Assembly (NCBI RefSeq): GCF_019656455.1
Contig: NZ_BPMK01000001.1
Location: 186,001-250,000, forward strand
DNA: 64,000 nt
Source of the DNA: Noviherbaspirillum aridicola
GTDB lineage: Bacteria > Pseudomonadota > Gammaproteobacteria > Burkholderiales > Burkholderiaceae_D
Direction of reading: 5' to 3'
Within the stretch, counting starts at the first letter, position 1, and the number at the start of each line of letters is the position of its first letter. The notes below the pieces were generated by a model. The model had not been told where the DNA came from. It ran no database searches and worked only from the letters and a program-made list of their open reading frames with translations. This document shows, in pieces, positions 1-8,980 of the stretch. Position numbers and translations under genes: made by a program.

Positions 1-552
1 CGCAAGCAGCTCGATCTGGAAGATGTGCTGATCGATGAGTTCCAGGTCTCGCCGGCCCAGGTCGGCGCCGCCTACGCGGAATTCTTCGGCGTGCCCTACG
101 AGCCGTTCCGCGCGGTGCGGCCGGCCGTGTCGCTGCACGAACATGCGCGCCGCGAGTACTCGTTGCGCGACGGCTGGCTGCTGCTCGACGACTACGACGG
201 CACGCTGACGGTGCTCACGCTCGACCCGGAGCGGCTGAAGTCGGCGCGCATCCTCGGCGAACTCTTCCCGGGCCGCACGGTGCGCATGCTGGTCAGCACC
301 CGCCGCGAGTTCATGCAGACCGCGATCCAGCTGTACACCGGCAGGGCGCCGGCGGAAGAAGCGGACGCGGAAGCGGCGGTCATGCGCCGCGTGCAGAAGA
401 TCGTGATGGAAGCCCTGGGCGCCGCCGCGCCCGAACTGCAGGCCGTGGTCCGCCCCGAGCATGTGCGCCTGCTGCGCAGCGAAGCGGCGGGCGAGGGCGG
501 CAAGACCCGCAAGGCGCGCCTCGCGCTGCGGATCGATCTCATGCTGGACTGA
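1..552 (+). CDS. GspE/PilB-type N-terminal domain protein (5' end cut)
   Basis: The reading frame is open from the first base, so the start lies upstream of the window; at least 183 residues are visible. The first ~115 residues look like a type II secretion/type IV pilus ATPase N-terminal domain (GspE_N/MshEN type), with a helical 'DEFQVSPAQVGAAYAEFFGVPY' style segment followed by beta-rich sequence. The last ~50 residues resemble the beginning of the N2 domain of a GspE ATPase (a '...MEALGAAAPEL...' helix and a terminal 'RIDLMLD'), but the protein stops there, before any Walker A motif. It is therefore either a stand-alone regulatory domain protein or a truncated ATPase. The family call is by eye; the role (secretion, pilus or c-di-GMP-linked control) is inference. 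Confidence 0.55.
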   Translation, partial: RKQLDLEDVLIDEFQVSPAQVGAAYAEFFGVPYEPFRAVRPAVSLHEHARREYSLRDGWLLLDDYDGTLTVLTLDPERLKSARILGELFPGRTVRMLVSTRREFMQTAIQLYTGRAPAEEADAEAAVMRRVQKIVMEALGAAAPELQAVVRPEHVRLLRSEAAGEGGKTRKARLALRIDLMLD

Positions 553-604
553 CGCGCGCGGGGCTGACGCCTGCGCGTCCATGGACGCGGCTGCCGGCGA
601 CTGG

Positions 605-1462
605 TCAGGGCGGCCCCTCCCGCAGAAATCCTAGCAGTGCGTCGTTGACTTCGCCGGGCGCTTCGTTCTGCACCCAGTGGCCGGCCTGCGGAATGCGCTG
701 CACGCGCAGCCGGGTCACGTAGCGATCCAGCCCGTCGAGCAGCCGCACGGACAGCGCCGGATCGCGCTCTCCCCAGATCACCAGGGTCTGGCTGCGCACA
801 TGGGCGCGCGCCATGTCCATCGCGCCGGCGCGCGCGTTGGCCCGGTAGTAGTTCAGCGCGGCGCTCAGCGCGCCGTCATGCCCGAGCGTTTCCACATACC
901 AGTCGATGTCCGCCGCGCTGTAGGCGCCCGGCCGCGCCGTCCCGAACATCGAGCGCAGCAGGCGGAATCCGCCGGCCGACAGCGCCGCTTCCGGCAGCCA
1001 GGGCAGCTGGAAAATCCCCGCATAGGCGCTGCGCAGGAATTGTCCGCCGCGCCAGATGTTTTCCCGGAACGATTGCATGTGGGGCGCGTTGAGCACCACC
1101 AGCCGCTCGACCAGTTCCGGGTGGGCGCCGGCGAACGCCCATGCGACGATGCCGCCCCAGTCGTGGCCGACGAGATGAACGCGCGGGAATCCGGTGGCCT
1201 GGACCAGCCCGAGCACGTCGCGCACGAGATGAGGCAGCGCGCAGTCGCCGCGCCGGTGCGGGATGTCGGACGGCGGGTAACCGCGCAGGTTCGGCGCCCA
1301 GGCGGAGAATCCGGCCGCCGCGAGCGCCGGCATCTGGTGGCGCCAGCAATGGCTGTTTTCCGGGAAGCCATGCAGCAGGATCACCGGCGGACCTTCGCCC
1401 ATCACCGTCACCTGCAGGTCGAGTCCGTCGCCGCGCACCCGCAGCAGGCGCGCGAGGCTCAT
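605..1462 (-). CDS. alpha/beta hydrolase, epoxide hydrolase type
   Basis: A 285-aa alpha/beta-hydrolase. The oxyanion-hole motif HGFP is at residues 31-34 and the nucleophile elbow GHDWGG at 99-104. The nucleophile is Asp101 rather than Ser, which is typical of soluble epoxide hydrolases and haloalkane dehalogenases. A late WGERDP segment supplies a candidate acid, and QAGHW near the C-terminus supplies the catalytic His. The start is set by an ATGA overlap with the upstream glycosyltransferase stop, implying translational coupling. It is cytosolic, with no signal peptide. The substrate is unknown: epoxide hydrolase is favoured by HGFPE, and a dehalogenase or fluoroacetate-type hydrolase is the alternative. 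Confidence 0.8.
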   Translation of the reverse strand: MSLARLLRVRGDGLDLQVTVMGEGPPVILLHGFPENSHCWRHQMPALAAAGFSAWAPNLRGYPPSDIPHRRGDCALPHLVRDVLGLVQATGFPRVHLVGHDWGGIVAWAFAGAHPELVERLVVLNAPHMQSFRENIWRGGQFLRSAYAGIFQLPWLPEAALSAGGFRLLRSMFGTARPGAYSAADIDWYVETLGHDGALSAALNYYRANARAGAMDMARAHVRSQTLVIWGERDPALSVRLLDGLDRYVTRLRVQRIPQAGHWVQNEAPGEVNDALLGFLREGPP

Positions 1463-2628
1463 CGGATTTCTCCGCCGCCGGCGTCGTGCGCCCGGCGCAG
1501 CATGGCCAGCGGGTAGCGCGTCCCGCGCCAGTCTATGCCGCCGCGCAGCAGCACCAGGAGCGCGCCCCGCCACCAGATCGCCAGCTCGATCAGCGGCACC
1601 AGCGGCGCGTACACCAGGCATTCCAGGCCCCAGCCGCGGGCGCGCAGCAGGTCGGCATACAGCAGCAGGCCGACCATCACCGTCAACAGGTTCAGGCGCC
1701 ACGCCAGGCCGTCGGTCAGCAACAGGCCCAGCCAGGGCCAGACGCGGGTGGCCAGCACCAGCACGGTCACCGCGATCAGCTGGGCAAGCCGGTAGTCGAA
1801 GCCGGCGAAGATGTTTTTCTCGAGTCCCCGGACCAGGCCGGCCGTGTTGCGATACCACTCGATGCGGACCATGTCGGTGCCGATCAGCAGGTCCTGGCGG
1901 TAGCCGTGACGTTTGAGCAGCTTGCCGAGCATCATGTCGTCGAGCACGGCGAGCGGCATCGCGGCGTGCCCGCCGGCGTCGAAATACGCGGCGCGCCCGA
2001 CCAGGTTGAAGCCGCCGATGCCTACGTGGTGCGACGGCGACTCGCGCACCTTCCACGGCCGGAAGCGGGCCATGAAGCCGGCGCCGAAGCTCACCACCAG
2101 CAGACGCAGCAGCCGGGAATGCGCGACGAGTTCGAACAGCAGCGACAGGTGGTCGATCCGGTGTTCGGCGCAATAGGCCACCGCGCGCCTGACCGCGCTC
2201 GGCGCGAATACCGCGTCGGCGTCGGTAAACAGCAGGTAGTCGCCACTGGCGGCTTGCGCGCCCCGTTGCAGGGCGTGGTTCTTGCCGAGCCAGCCGGACG
2301 GCAGTTCATGGATATGGATGACGCGCAGGGAAGGATGTTCGCGCGCGATGTCGTCGATGATCTGCGGCGTGGCGTCGGTGGAGCGGTCGTTGACGACGAT
2401 GACTTCCAGCCGCGGGTAGTCGATGGCCAGCAGCGAGCGCAGCGCCGGCGCGATGGTGTCGGCTTCGTTGAGGGCGGCGACCACGATCGATACCATCGGC
2501 GTCGGGGCCGGCAGCACGGCGGGCACGAAACGCAATTCGTTAAGCCTGCGCCAGCCGCGCGTCACATCAAAGCAGACCGCGGCGACGAGCAGGAAGACCG
2601 CCAGTGAAAACCATGTGCCTGTGCTCAT
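1459..2628 (-). CDS. membrane glycosyltransferase family 2
   Basis: A 389-aa GT2 enzyme. It has an N-terminal membrane anchor (about residues 6-22), then a GT-A domain with VSIVVAALNE at 46-55, the nucleotide-binding VNDRSTD at 79-85 and the metal-binding DAD at 136-138. The C-terminal third has several hydrophobic helices. This layout matches the HpnB/CrtQ-like membrane glycosyltransferases that act on lipid or carotenoid acceptors, but the acceptor here cannot be read from sequence. It is the first gene of a two-gene operon with the epoxide-hydrolase-like protein (4-base overlap). Whether the two enzymes share a pathway is unknown. Confidence 0.8.
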   Translation of the reverse strand: MSTGTWFSLAVFLLVAAVCFDVTRGWRRLNELRFVPAVLPAPTPMVSIVVAALNEADTIAPALRSLLAIDYPRLEVIVVNDRSTDATPQIIDDIAREHPSLRVIHIHELPSGWLGKNHALQRGAQAASGDYLLFTDADAVFAPSAVRRAVAYCAEHRIDHLSLLFELVAHSRLLRLLVVSFGAGFMARFRPWKVRESPSHHVGIGGFNLVGRAAYFDAGGHAAMPLAVLDDMMLGKLLKRHGYRQDLLIGTDMVRIEWYRNTAGLVRGLEKNIFAGFDYRLAQLIAVTVLVLATRVWPWLGLLLTDGLAWRLNLLTVMVGLLLYADLLRARGWGLECLVYAPLVPLIELAIWWRGALLVLLRGGIDWRGTRYPLAMLRRAHDAGGGEIR

Positions 2629-2709
2629 GGGAAAAATGGAAAAGGCGCGACGCTCATTGTATGACGAGAGCGGCGCGCCTGCGGGAAGCCGGCCGTAAGC
2701 CGGCAGGGA

Positions 2710-4218
2710 TCAGGACGACGGGCAGGATGCGATCAGCGGCGCGATCGCCTGGCGGGTGCCCACTGTCACCGGGCTGTCATCCACGGTCGGCGTGTTGCGG
2801 GTGAACGCGCAGCCGTAGGTCGGGCTGGCCACGGTGGACGGCGTGAGCACGTCGTCGCCCGCCGGCTTCACGCCGTTTTCCGCCCAGTTGATCATCGCGT
2901 CGAAGGCGTCGGTCTGCTCGCGCACGGTGAAGTCGCAGTGGGAGGGCGCGCGGATCGCCCGCTGGACCAGCAGGTCCGCATTGCCCTGCGCTTCGGCGCG
3001 CTGGCGATAGATCTGCTGCATGCTGAACGGTACGTACATGTCGCCCAGCGTGTGGATCGTCACCACCGGCACCTTGAAGTCGCCGTTGACCCTGGGGATC
3101 CAGCGCAGCCCGTCGGCACGCAGGCGGTTGGCTTCCGGATCGCCGGTCAGGCGCTGCACGATCGTGTTGAACTCCGCCTCGGCCGGCGACTGCGCCGGGT
3201 CGCTGTCGAACTGATAGACGAAGCGGCGGGTATCGAGCGTCGGCCGGTTGAGGATGCCGTTCACCGTGCCGTCGCTGCCGAAGGTGCCCCAGACCACGTT
3301 CTGCAGGGCCGTGTTGGCAAAGCCGATGTCGAATACCGGACGGTCGCCGCCGGTCAGGTTTTCCACGGCCTGGGCCAGCAGTTTTCCTTGTTCGTTCGGC
3401 ACCTCGCTGAACCTGACGAAGAGCCTGGACTTCACGTCCTGCGCGATCTCCTGGAAGCGGGCGGTCGGATGCTCGCGATAGCCGGCCAGGGTCTGCGCCG
3501 CGATCTGGTAGGCGGCGAAGTAATCGAACAGTTCGGTGTCGGCCATCACGCCGCACATCGGCACCGCGCCGTCGTAGCGGGTCTTGTTGATCGCGGTCTT
3601 CTTGGTCTCGTTCTCGACGGCCGCGCCGGCGATGTGGCCGCCCATGGAATGGCCGATGATGTAGGTGCGGTTCGGCGTGCCGAGGTTGCGGCCGCGCTCC
3701 TTGGCGATGCGGGCGAATGCATTGGCCAGCGCATTGGTGTCTTCCACGCCGGCGCGCACGTCGTAGTAGTTCCTGCTGTAGCTCGAGGCGGCCCAGGCAT
3801 AGCCGTTCTCGATCAGGTGGCGGCGGATCGCGGGCGTCGTCACCCGCAGGTCAGGCCCGGTGCCGGCGTAGCCGTGGGCATACATCACCAGCTTGCCGTT
3901 CCAGTTCTTCGGGACCTCGATCCGGTAGGCCGATTCACCCAGTATGCCTGCCCAGCGGTCGGTCTCGGCCGAGGTGCCGGTCAGGGCCTTGAAGCCCGCT
4001 CCGCCGTCGGACGCCTGCTCGTAGTCGGGATAAGCCGTGGCGGCCACCGGAGTGAAGGTGCGCGCATCCTGGGGCCGCGTCTCCTCCTGTGCATTGACCT
4101 TGGTGCGGTTGGCGAAGGCATCTGTCACCGTGTCGCCGCCACCGCCGCCGCAACCTGCCAGCAAGAGCGCGCTGCCAAAGAACAGGGCGCCGCCTTTCAG
4201 AAAGTCTTTTCCACTCAC
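2710..4218 (-). CDS. lipoprotein alpha/beta hydrolase
   Basis: A 502-aa exported lipoprotein. The signal peptide ends in the lipobox LAGC (Cys23), followed by a polyglycine linker. The catalytic domain has HGYAG at 115-119 and the nucleophile elbow GHSMGG at 189-194 (Ser191). The later HTLGD segment and the SHCDF segment are plausible acid and histidine positions. Cys pairs in the second half (MCGV, SHCDF, YGCAF, ASCPS) suggest disulfides outside the cytoplasm. The size and large insertions recall periplasmic esterases or PHB-oligomer hydrolases, but I cannot assign a substrate. It stands alone, with ~200 bases upstream and no obvious partner. Confidence 0.75.
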   Translation of the reverse strand: MSGKDFLKGGALFFGSALLLAGCGGGGGDTVTDAFANRTKVNAQEETRPQDARTFTPVAATAYPDYEQASDGGAGFKALTGTSAETDRWAGILGESAYRIEVPKNWNGKLVMYAHGYAGTGPDLRVTTPAIRRHLIENGYAWAASSYSRNYYDVRAGVEDTNALANAFARIAKERGRNLGTPNRTYIIGHSMGGHIAGAAVENETKKTAINKTRYDGAVPMCGVMADTELFDYFAAYQIAAQTLAGYREHPTARFQEIAQDVKSRLFVRFSEVPNEQGKLLAQAVENLTGGDRPVFDIGFANTALQNVVWGTFGSDGTVNGILNRPTLDTRRFVYQFDSDPAQSPAEAEFNTIVQRLTGDPEANRLRADGLRWIPRVNGDFKVPVVTIHTLGDMYVPFSMQQIYRQRAEAQGNADLLVQRAIRAPSHCDFTVREQTDAFDAMINWAENGVKPAGDDVLTPSTVASPTYGCAFTRNTPTVDDSPVTVGTRQAIAPLIASCPSS

Positions 4219-4422
4219 TGATGATCTCCTCGAATGTGTTGGGTAGGTCTGCCCGTTCTATCGTGCGGAACGCTGTTTTGTCAGGCAGTGACGAACAAAC
4301 ATACGGGATTTGCACCATGCTGCAGCGCAGTGGCTGCGCGAGGCTTGAGTTGTCGCAATCGGAGTAATGCGAGGAAGAAAGAGCGTCGCCCTCCTGCCAC
4401 AGCGGCGAGGGGGCGGGCGTCG

Positions 4423-6447
4423 TCATTCGTCCTGTATTTCCCTGCGCTGCGATGCCATCTTCTGCTGCGTCGCCGCCGGCACGGCTTCGTAGTGACTGAA
4501 GCTGACGGTGTAGCTTCCCCTGCCGCCGGTGAGTGAGTGCAGGCGGGACTGATAGCCGTTCAGTTCCGACAGCGGGATGAGGCCGCTGACGATGGAGGCC
4601 GTGTCGTGCCCCTTGCGCATGCCGCTGATCTGGCCGCGCCGGGAGGACAGGTCGGCGGTAACGTCGCCCATGTTCTCGTCGGGCACCGTGACATCGATCT
4701 GCACCTGCGGCTCCATCAGCAGCGGCCGCGCCTTCTGCACCGCGTCGCGAAAGGCCTTGCGGGCGGCGACGACGAAGGCGACTTCCTTGGAATCGACAGG
4801 ATGGCTCTTGCCGTCATAGACCGTCACCCGCACGTCCTGCATCGGATAGCCGGCGACCGGACCGCTCTCCATCGCCTGCAGCACGCCTTTTTCCACGGCC
4901 GGCAGAAACTGGCGGGGTATGACCCCGCCCTTGACCGCGTCCACGAATTCGAAGCCGGCGCCGCGCGGCAGTGCCTCGACCCTGAGGAAGACTTCTCCGA
5001 ACTGCCCGGCGCCGCCGGTCTGCTTCTTGTGCCGGTGATGGCCGTCGCCTTCTCCGGCGACGGTCTCGCGGTAGGCGATCTTCGGAGGATGCGTCTCGAC
5101 CTCGATCTTGTACACCTCGGTCATGCGGTCGAGCACGCAGCGCAGGTGCATCTCGCCGAGGCCGGACAGCACTGTCTCGCCTATGCTCATCATGCGCTCT
5201 ACGCGCAGACAGGGATCTTCCGCGCACAGCTTCTGCAGCACGTCCCACAGGCGCTGCTCGTCGCCGCGCTTGCGCGGTTCGATCGACAGACCGTAGATCG
5301 GCTGCGGCAGCGGTACCGGCTCGAGATGTATCGATGCATCCTCCAGCGCGTCATGCAGGATGGCGTCGCTGTAGATTTCCTCGACCCTGCTCACCGCGCA
5401 GATATCGCCCGGCACGCCCTGCTGGGTTTCGGCCTGCTCCCGGCCCTGCGGGGTATAGAGATGGGCCACCCGGAAAGGCTTGCGGCTGTCGCCGATGTAC
5501 AGCGTGCCGTCGCGCCGCAGCGTGCCCTGGTGGATGCGGAACGTGGCGAGCCGGCCGACATAGGGGTCGACCGCGATCTTGAATGCATGCGCGATCACAT
5601 GACGGCTGGCGTCGGGCTGCGAGCGCAATGGCGTCCGCTTGCGTCCATCCTCCGCATCCTGCCGGTAGAGCAGCGGCGGATTGCCCTCGGCCGGATTGGG
5701 CATCAGCCGCACCATGACATCGAGCAGCTCCGGCAGGCCCGCGCCGCCGCGCGCCGAAACGAAGCACACCGGGATCAGGTGGCCTTCGCGCAGCGCCTGT
5801 TCAAAAGGGGAGTGCAGCACCTCCGGCGCGATGTCGCCCTGTTCGAGATAGGTTTCCATGAAGGCGGGATCCACCTCCACCACCTGGTCCATGAGCGCCC
5901 GGTGCGCGTCGGCGACGGTGGAAAAGTCGGCGTCGCCATCGGGACTGAAGAAGCAGTCGTGCACTTCCCTGCCGGAGGCGGCGGGCAGGTTGATCGGCAG
6001 GCATTCCCGGCCGAACACTTCCTGCACCTGGCGCATGAGGCCGGCGAGATCGACACCGGGCTGGTCGATCTTGTTGATGATCACGAGGCGGCACATGCCG
6101 CGTGCGTGCGCCAGTTCCATCATGCGCAGCGTCATCATCTCGATGCCGCGCTCGGCGTCGATGACGACGGCGGCGGTGTCGGCGGCGGGCAGCGTAGCGA
6201 TCGCATGGCCGATGAAATCGGGATAGCCCGGCGTGTCGAGGAGATAGATGCGGCAGTCGCGGTGGTCCGCGTGATGCACGGAGGCGCTCAGGGTGTGGCC
6301 GTACTTGCGCTCGAGAGGGTCTTCCGGACTTCGCGCCTCGCCGTTCATGCCGGCCGCGCGGAGCAGGGCCTGCACGAGGGAGGTCTTGCCCGCGCCGGCA
6401 TGGCCGACGAATGCAATGCTGCGGAGCGCTTCAGTGCTGTATGCCAT
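4423..6447 (-). CDS. elongation factor G-like protein (EF-G-II type)
   Basis: A 674-aa translational GTPase. The P-loop GHAGAGKTS is at residues 15-23, with a DTPGYPDF G3 motif and an NKID G4 motif, followed by the EF-G domain order II-III-IV-V. The switch I region reads ERKYGHTLSASV instead of the canonical RGITI sequence. That and the slightly short length place it in the EF-G-II/EF-G-like subfamily rather than the housekeeping FusA, which normally sits in the str operon with rpsL, rpsG and tuf; none of those genes is here. Family members may act in ribosome recycling or stress translation, but their role is poorly defined. It is monocistronic. Confidence 0.85.
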   Translation of the reverse strand: MAYSTEALRSIAFVGHAGAGKTSLVQALLRAAGMNGEARSPEDPLERKYGHTLSASVHHADHRDCRIYLLDTPGYPDFIGHAIATLPAADTAAVVIDAERGIEMMTLRMMELAHARGMCRLVIINKIDQPGVDLAGLMRQVQEVFGRECLPINLPAASGREVHDCFFSPDGDADFSTVADAHRALMDQVVEVDPAFMETYLEQGDIAPEVLHSPFEQALREGHLIPVCFVSARGGAGLPELLDVMVRLMPNPAEGNPPLLYRQDAEDGRKRTPLRSQPDASRHVIAHAFKIAVDPYVGRLATFRIHQGTLRRDGTLYIGDSRKPFRVAHLYTPQGREQAETQQGVPGDICAVSRVEEIYSDAILHDALEDASIHLEPVPLPQPIYGLSIEPRKRGDEQRLWDVLQKLCAEDPCLRVERMMSIGETVLSGLGEMHLRCVLDRMTEVYKIEVETHPPKIAYRETVAGEGDGHHRHKKQTGGAGQFGEVFLRVEALPRGAGFEFVDAVKGGVIPRQFLPAVEKGVLQAMESGPVAGYPMQDVRVTVYDGKSHPVDSKEVAFVVAARKAFRDAVQKARPLLMEPQVQIDVTVPDENMGDVTADLSSRRGQISGMRKGHDTASIVSGLIPLSELNGYQSRLHSLTGGRGSYTVSFSHYEAVPAATQQKMASQRREIQDE

Positions 6448-6509
6448 GACCCATCCTCCTGGCGATCGCCGATCGGGATGGGTTCATTATGGTTGGCGGG
6501 GGAGAATCG

Positions 6510-6550
6510 GCAAGGATTGCTTGCGCGCAGGACGGGCGGGCAATCCTTGC
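6510..6550. terminator. 11-bp perfect hairpin downstream of the hppD-VOC unit
   Basis: The arms GCAAGGATTGC and GCAATCCTTGC pair perfectly across a 19-base loop. The hairpin sits just past the stop of the VOC gene, in the gap to the EF-G-like gene start. There is no T-run on the minus strand, so it may be an mRNA 3'-end stabiliser or a Rho-assisted terminator rather than a classical intrinsic terminator. Confidence 0.5.
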
Positions 6551-6561
6551 TTCATGTGCCT

Positions 6562-7107
6562 TCAGTGCTTGCCGGCAAAGGCTTTCTCATGCAGGAAGGC
6601 GGCATGCCGTGGCGCGCGGCGCGTGCGGGACCATTCCTCCAGCATTTCCCATTTGACCGCGTCCAGCTTCTTCAGCTGTTCGGCCTCGGCGGGATCGGGG
6701 CAGGCGAGCTCGATCCGGTGACCGTTCGGGTCAAAGAAATAGATCGAGTGGAAGATGCCGTGGTCGGTCACGCCGAGCACCTGCACGCCGTTCGCCTCGA
6801 GGTGTTCCTTGTAGGCGAGCAGTTCCTCGCGGTCCTTCACCTTGAATGCGATGTGCTGGACCCATGCCGGCGTGTTCGGGTCCCGCCCCATTTCCGGGCG
6901 GGTCGGCAACTCGAAGAACGCCAGCACGTTGCCGTTGCCGGCATCCATGAAGATGTGCATGTAGGGATCGGGCTCGCCGGTGGACGGAACGTTGTCCTCC
7001 GCGATCGCGAGCACGAAGTCCATGTTGAGCATCTTCTGGTACCACAGCACGGTTTCCTTCGCGTCCCGGCAGCGGTAGGCGACATGGTGGATGCGGTCGA
7101 TCTTCAT
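6562..7107 (-). CDS. VOC (glyoxalase/dioxygenase fold) family protein
   Basis: A 181-aa single-domain vicinal-oxygen-chelate protein. It has paired beta-alpha-beta-beta-beta modules, with IHHVAYRC near the N-terminus, VQHIAFKV mid-protein and DPNGHRIEL near the C-terminus; the His and Glu residues in these motifs are the usual metal ligands. It lies 11 bases downstream of hppD in the same direction, so the two are almost surely one transcript. Context suggests a role in aromatic amino acid breakdown or in handling a reactive product of HPPD, but the reaction is not known. Glyoxalase, fosfomycin-resistance and ring-cleavage activities cannot be told apart from sequence alone. Confidence 0.8.
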   Translation of the reverse strand: MKIDRIHHVAYRCRDAKETVLWYQKMLNMDFVLAIAEDNVPSTGEPDPYMHIFMDAGNGNVLAFFELPTRPEMGRDPNTPAWVQHIAFKVKDREELLAYKEHLEANGVQVLGVTDHGIFHSIYFFDPNGHRIELACPDPAEAEQLKKLDAVKWEMLEEWSRTRRAPRHAAFLHEKAFAGKH

Positions 7108-7118
7108 CGCGTATCCCG

Positions 7119-8192
7119 TTACGCCGTCTGCAGCACGCCGCGCCGGATCTGGTCGCGTTCCATCGATTCGAACAGCGCCTTGAAGTTGCCTTCGCCGAAG
7201 CCGTCGTCCCCCTTGCGCTGGATGAACTCGAAGAACACGGGGCCGAACACCGGCTGCGAAAAGATCTGCAGCAGCAGGCGCTTCTCGCCCTCGGTCTTGC
7301 CGTCGACCAGGATGCCGCGGGTACGCAGCGAGGCCACCTCTTCGCCGTGACCCGGCAGACGTTCCTCGAGCATCTCGTAGTAGGTCTCGGGCGGTGCCGG
7401 CACGAAGGGCACGCCGGCCATCTTGAGCTCATCCAGGGTCTTGCGCAGATCGTCGGTCAGCAAGGCGATGTGCTGTATGCCTTCGCCGTTGAACTGCATC
7501 AGGAATTCCTCGATCTGGCCGCCGCCCTTCTTCGATTCCTCGTTGAGCGGAATGCGGATCAGGCCGTCGGGCGCGGTCATCGCCTTCGAAGTCAGGCCGG
7601 TGTACTCGCCGGAGATGTCGAAATAGCGGATCTCGCGGAAGTTGAACAGCTTCTCGTAGAAGCCGGCCCAGAACGCCATGCGGCCGCGGTAGACGTTGTG
7701 CGTCAGGTGGTCGATGATTTTCAGGCCGGCGCCCTTCGGATGCCGGTCCACACCCTCGATGAATTCGAAGTCGATGTCATAGATGGACTTGCCGTCCTCG
7801 AAACGGTCGATCAGGTACAGCGGCGCGCCGCCGATGCCCTTGATCGCCGGCAGCCGCAACTCCATCGGCCCGGTCGGGATGTCGATCGGCTGGGCGCCGA
7901 GTTCCAGCGCGCGCTTGTAGGCCTTGTGCGCGTCGCGCACGCGGAATGCCATGCCGCAGGCGGAGGGGCCGTGCTCGGCGGCGAAGTAGGATGCGATGCT
8001 GTTGGGTTCGTTGTTGACGATGAAGTTGATCTCGCCCTGGCGGTAGAGGTCGACTTTCTTGGAGCGGTGCGTCGCGACCTTCGTGAATCCGAGCGCCTCG
8101 AAAATCGGCTCCAGCACGCCGGGCGTCGGCGATGCGAATTCAACGAACTCGAACCCCATCAGGCCCATCGGATTGTCGAAAATGTCTGCCAT
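7119..8192 (-). CDS. hppD: 4-hydroxyphenylpyruvate dioxygenase
   Basis: A 357-aa Fe(II) dioxygenase that converts 4-hydroxyphenylpyruvate to homogentisate in tyrosine catabolism. The two VOC modules are clear, and the C-terminal one carries the 2-His-1-Glu facial triad in [17 protein letters not shown] and [10 protein letters not shown]. The C-terminal [17 protein letters not shown] block is diagnostic of HPPD. I chose the ATG giving MADIFDNP because AAGGAAG precedes it at good spacing; an upstream in-frame ATG would add 22 unlikely residues. No homogentisate dioxygenase (hmgA) or fumarylacetoacetase gene is near. Probably controlled by the divergent Lrp/AsnC regulator. Confidence 0.95.
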   Translation of the reverse strand: MADIFDNPMGLMGFEFVEFASPTPGVLEPIFEALGFTKVATHRSKKVDLYRQGEINFIVNNEPNSIASYFAAEHGPSACGMAFRVRDAHKAYKRALELGAQPIDIPTGPMELRLPAIKGIGGAPLYLIDRFEDGKSIYDIDFEFIEGVDRHPKGAGLKIIDHLTHNVYRGRMAFWAGFYEKLFNFREIRYFDISGEYTGLTSKAMTAPDGLIRIPLNEESKKGGGQIEEFLMQFNGEGIQHIALLTDDLRKTLDELKMAGVPFVPAPPETYYEMLEERLPGHGEEVASLRTRGILVDGKTEGEKRLLLQIFSQPVFGPVFFEFIQRKGDDGFGEGNFKALFESMERDQIRRGVLQTA

Positions 8193-8326
8193 GTCTCTTC
8201 CTTGAATGTGGATATGTGAACCGATGCATGCCGACGGACCGGCGCCGTTTCGCTTCATGCGGATTCGACAATTCTACGAGTGCCGGGGCGCACTTTTTGC
8301 GCGTTCTTGGCGGACATTTTCGCTTT

Positions 8327-8347
8327 TGATGCACAATATGTGCATCA
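8327..8347. promoter_or_regulatory. perfect 21-base palindromic operator between hppD and its regulator
   Basis: The half sites TGATGCACA and TGTGCATCA are exact reverse complements separated by ATA, with flanking T-rich and A-rich runs that extend the symmetry. It ends 24 bases before the regulator's GTG start and lies about 135 bases upstream of hppD. An Lrp/AsnC dimer site controlling both divergent genes is the simplest reading (inference). Confidence 0.75.
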
Positions 8348-8371
8348 GAAAATGAAAACAGGAGACAAGAC

Positions 8372-8893
8372 GTGGCCGCCATTTCAGTGGATAAATTCGA
8401 CCTGGCGCTGCTGGCGGAACTGCAGCGCGACGGCCGCATGACCAATGCCGCCCTCGGGCAGAAAGTGCATCTGTCCACGTCGCAGGTCAGCCGGCGGGTG
8501 CAGCGGCTGGAAGAGACCGGGGTCATCGGCCATTATTCGGCCATGCTCGACCCCGAGGTGGTGGGCCTGGGCGTGATCGCCTTCACCTCGGTGACGCTCG
8601 GCCGCCACGGCGAAGCCGAGGGCGACACCTTCGAGCGCGCGATTGCGCAGATGCCGGAAGTGCTGGAATGCCTGTCGGTCACCGGGGAAGCCGATTACAT
8701 GCTCAGGGTGGTGGCGCCCGATCTCAACGCGTTTTCGGAATTCATGATGAAGCGCCTGCTGAAGCTCCCGGGCGTCATCAACGTGAAGTCCAACATCGCC
8801 CTCAAGAAGATCAAGCAGACGCACGTGCTGCCGCTCGATCACGTGGCGGAACCGGCGGAGGCGTCGCGCCGGCTGGTCCTGTCGCGATCCTGA
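8372..8893 (+). CDS. Lrp/AsnC family transcriptional regulator (divergent from hppD)
   Basis: A 173-aa regulator. The N-terminal winged HTH is at residues 5-55 (MTNAALGQKVHLSTSQVSRR) and is followed by an AsnC ligand-binding/RAM domain (VLECLSVTGEADYMLRVVAPDL). It starts with GTG and AGGAGA is placed upstream. Divergence from hppD and a perfect palindrome in the shared spacer point to control of tyrosine/4-hydroxyphenylpyruvate catabolism, probably with autoregulation; the effector is unknown. The ~20-residue C-terminal tail past the RAM domain is slightly longer than in Lrp itself. Confidence 0.88.
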   Translation: MAAISVDKFDLALLAELQRDGRMTNAALGQKVHLSTSQVSRRVQRLEETGVIGHYSAMLDPEVVGLGVIAFTSVTLGRHGEAEGDTFERAIAQMPEVLECLSVTGEADYMLRVVAPDLNAFSEFMMKRLLKLPGVINVKSNIALKKIKQTHVLPLDHVAEPAEASRRLVLSRS

Positions 8894-8929
8894 CCGGCCC
8901 TGCTGGGGGGAGCTATGCGGGAAAAGCCG

Positions 8930-8968
8930 CTCCGCGCGTCGCAGCCTGGACGGCCGCGACGCGCGGAG
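8930..8968. terminator. 13-bp perfect hairpin between convergent genes
   Basis: The arms CTCCGCGCGTCGC and GCGACGCGCGGAG pair without mismatch across a 13-base loop. Read on the minus strand, the stem is followed within a few bases by CTTTTC, so it best serves as the malate synthase terminator. It may act in both directions, since the Lrp-family gene converges on it. Confidence 0.65.
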
Positions 8969-8980
8969 TGGTAATCAGGC

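Noticed and set aside
4537-7350. 937-codon plus-strand open frame
   Set aside because: Antisense to the EF-G-like, VOC and HPPD genes, which are all clear homologues in the other direction.
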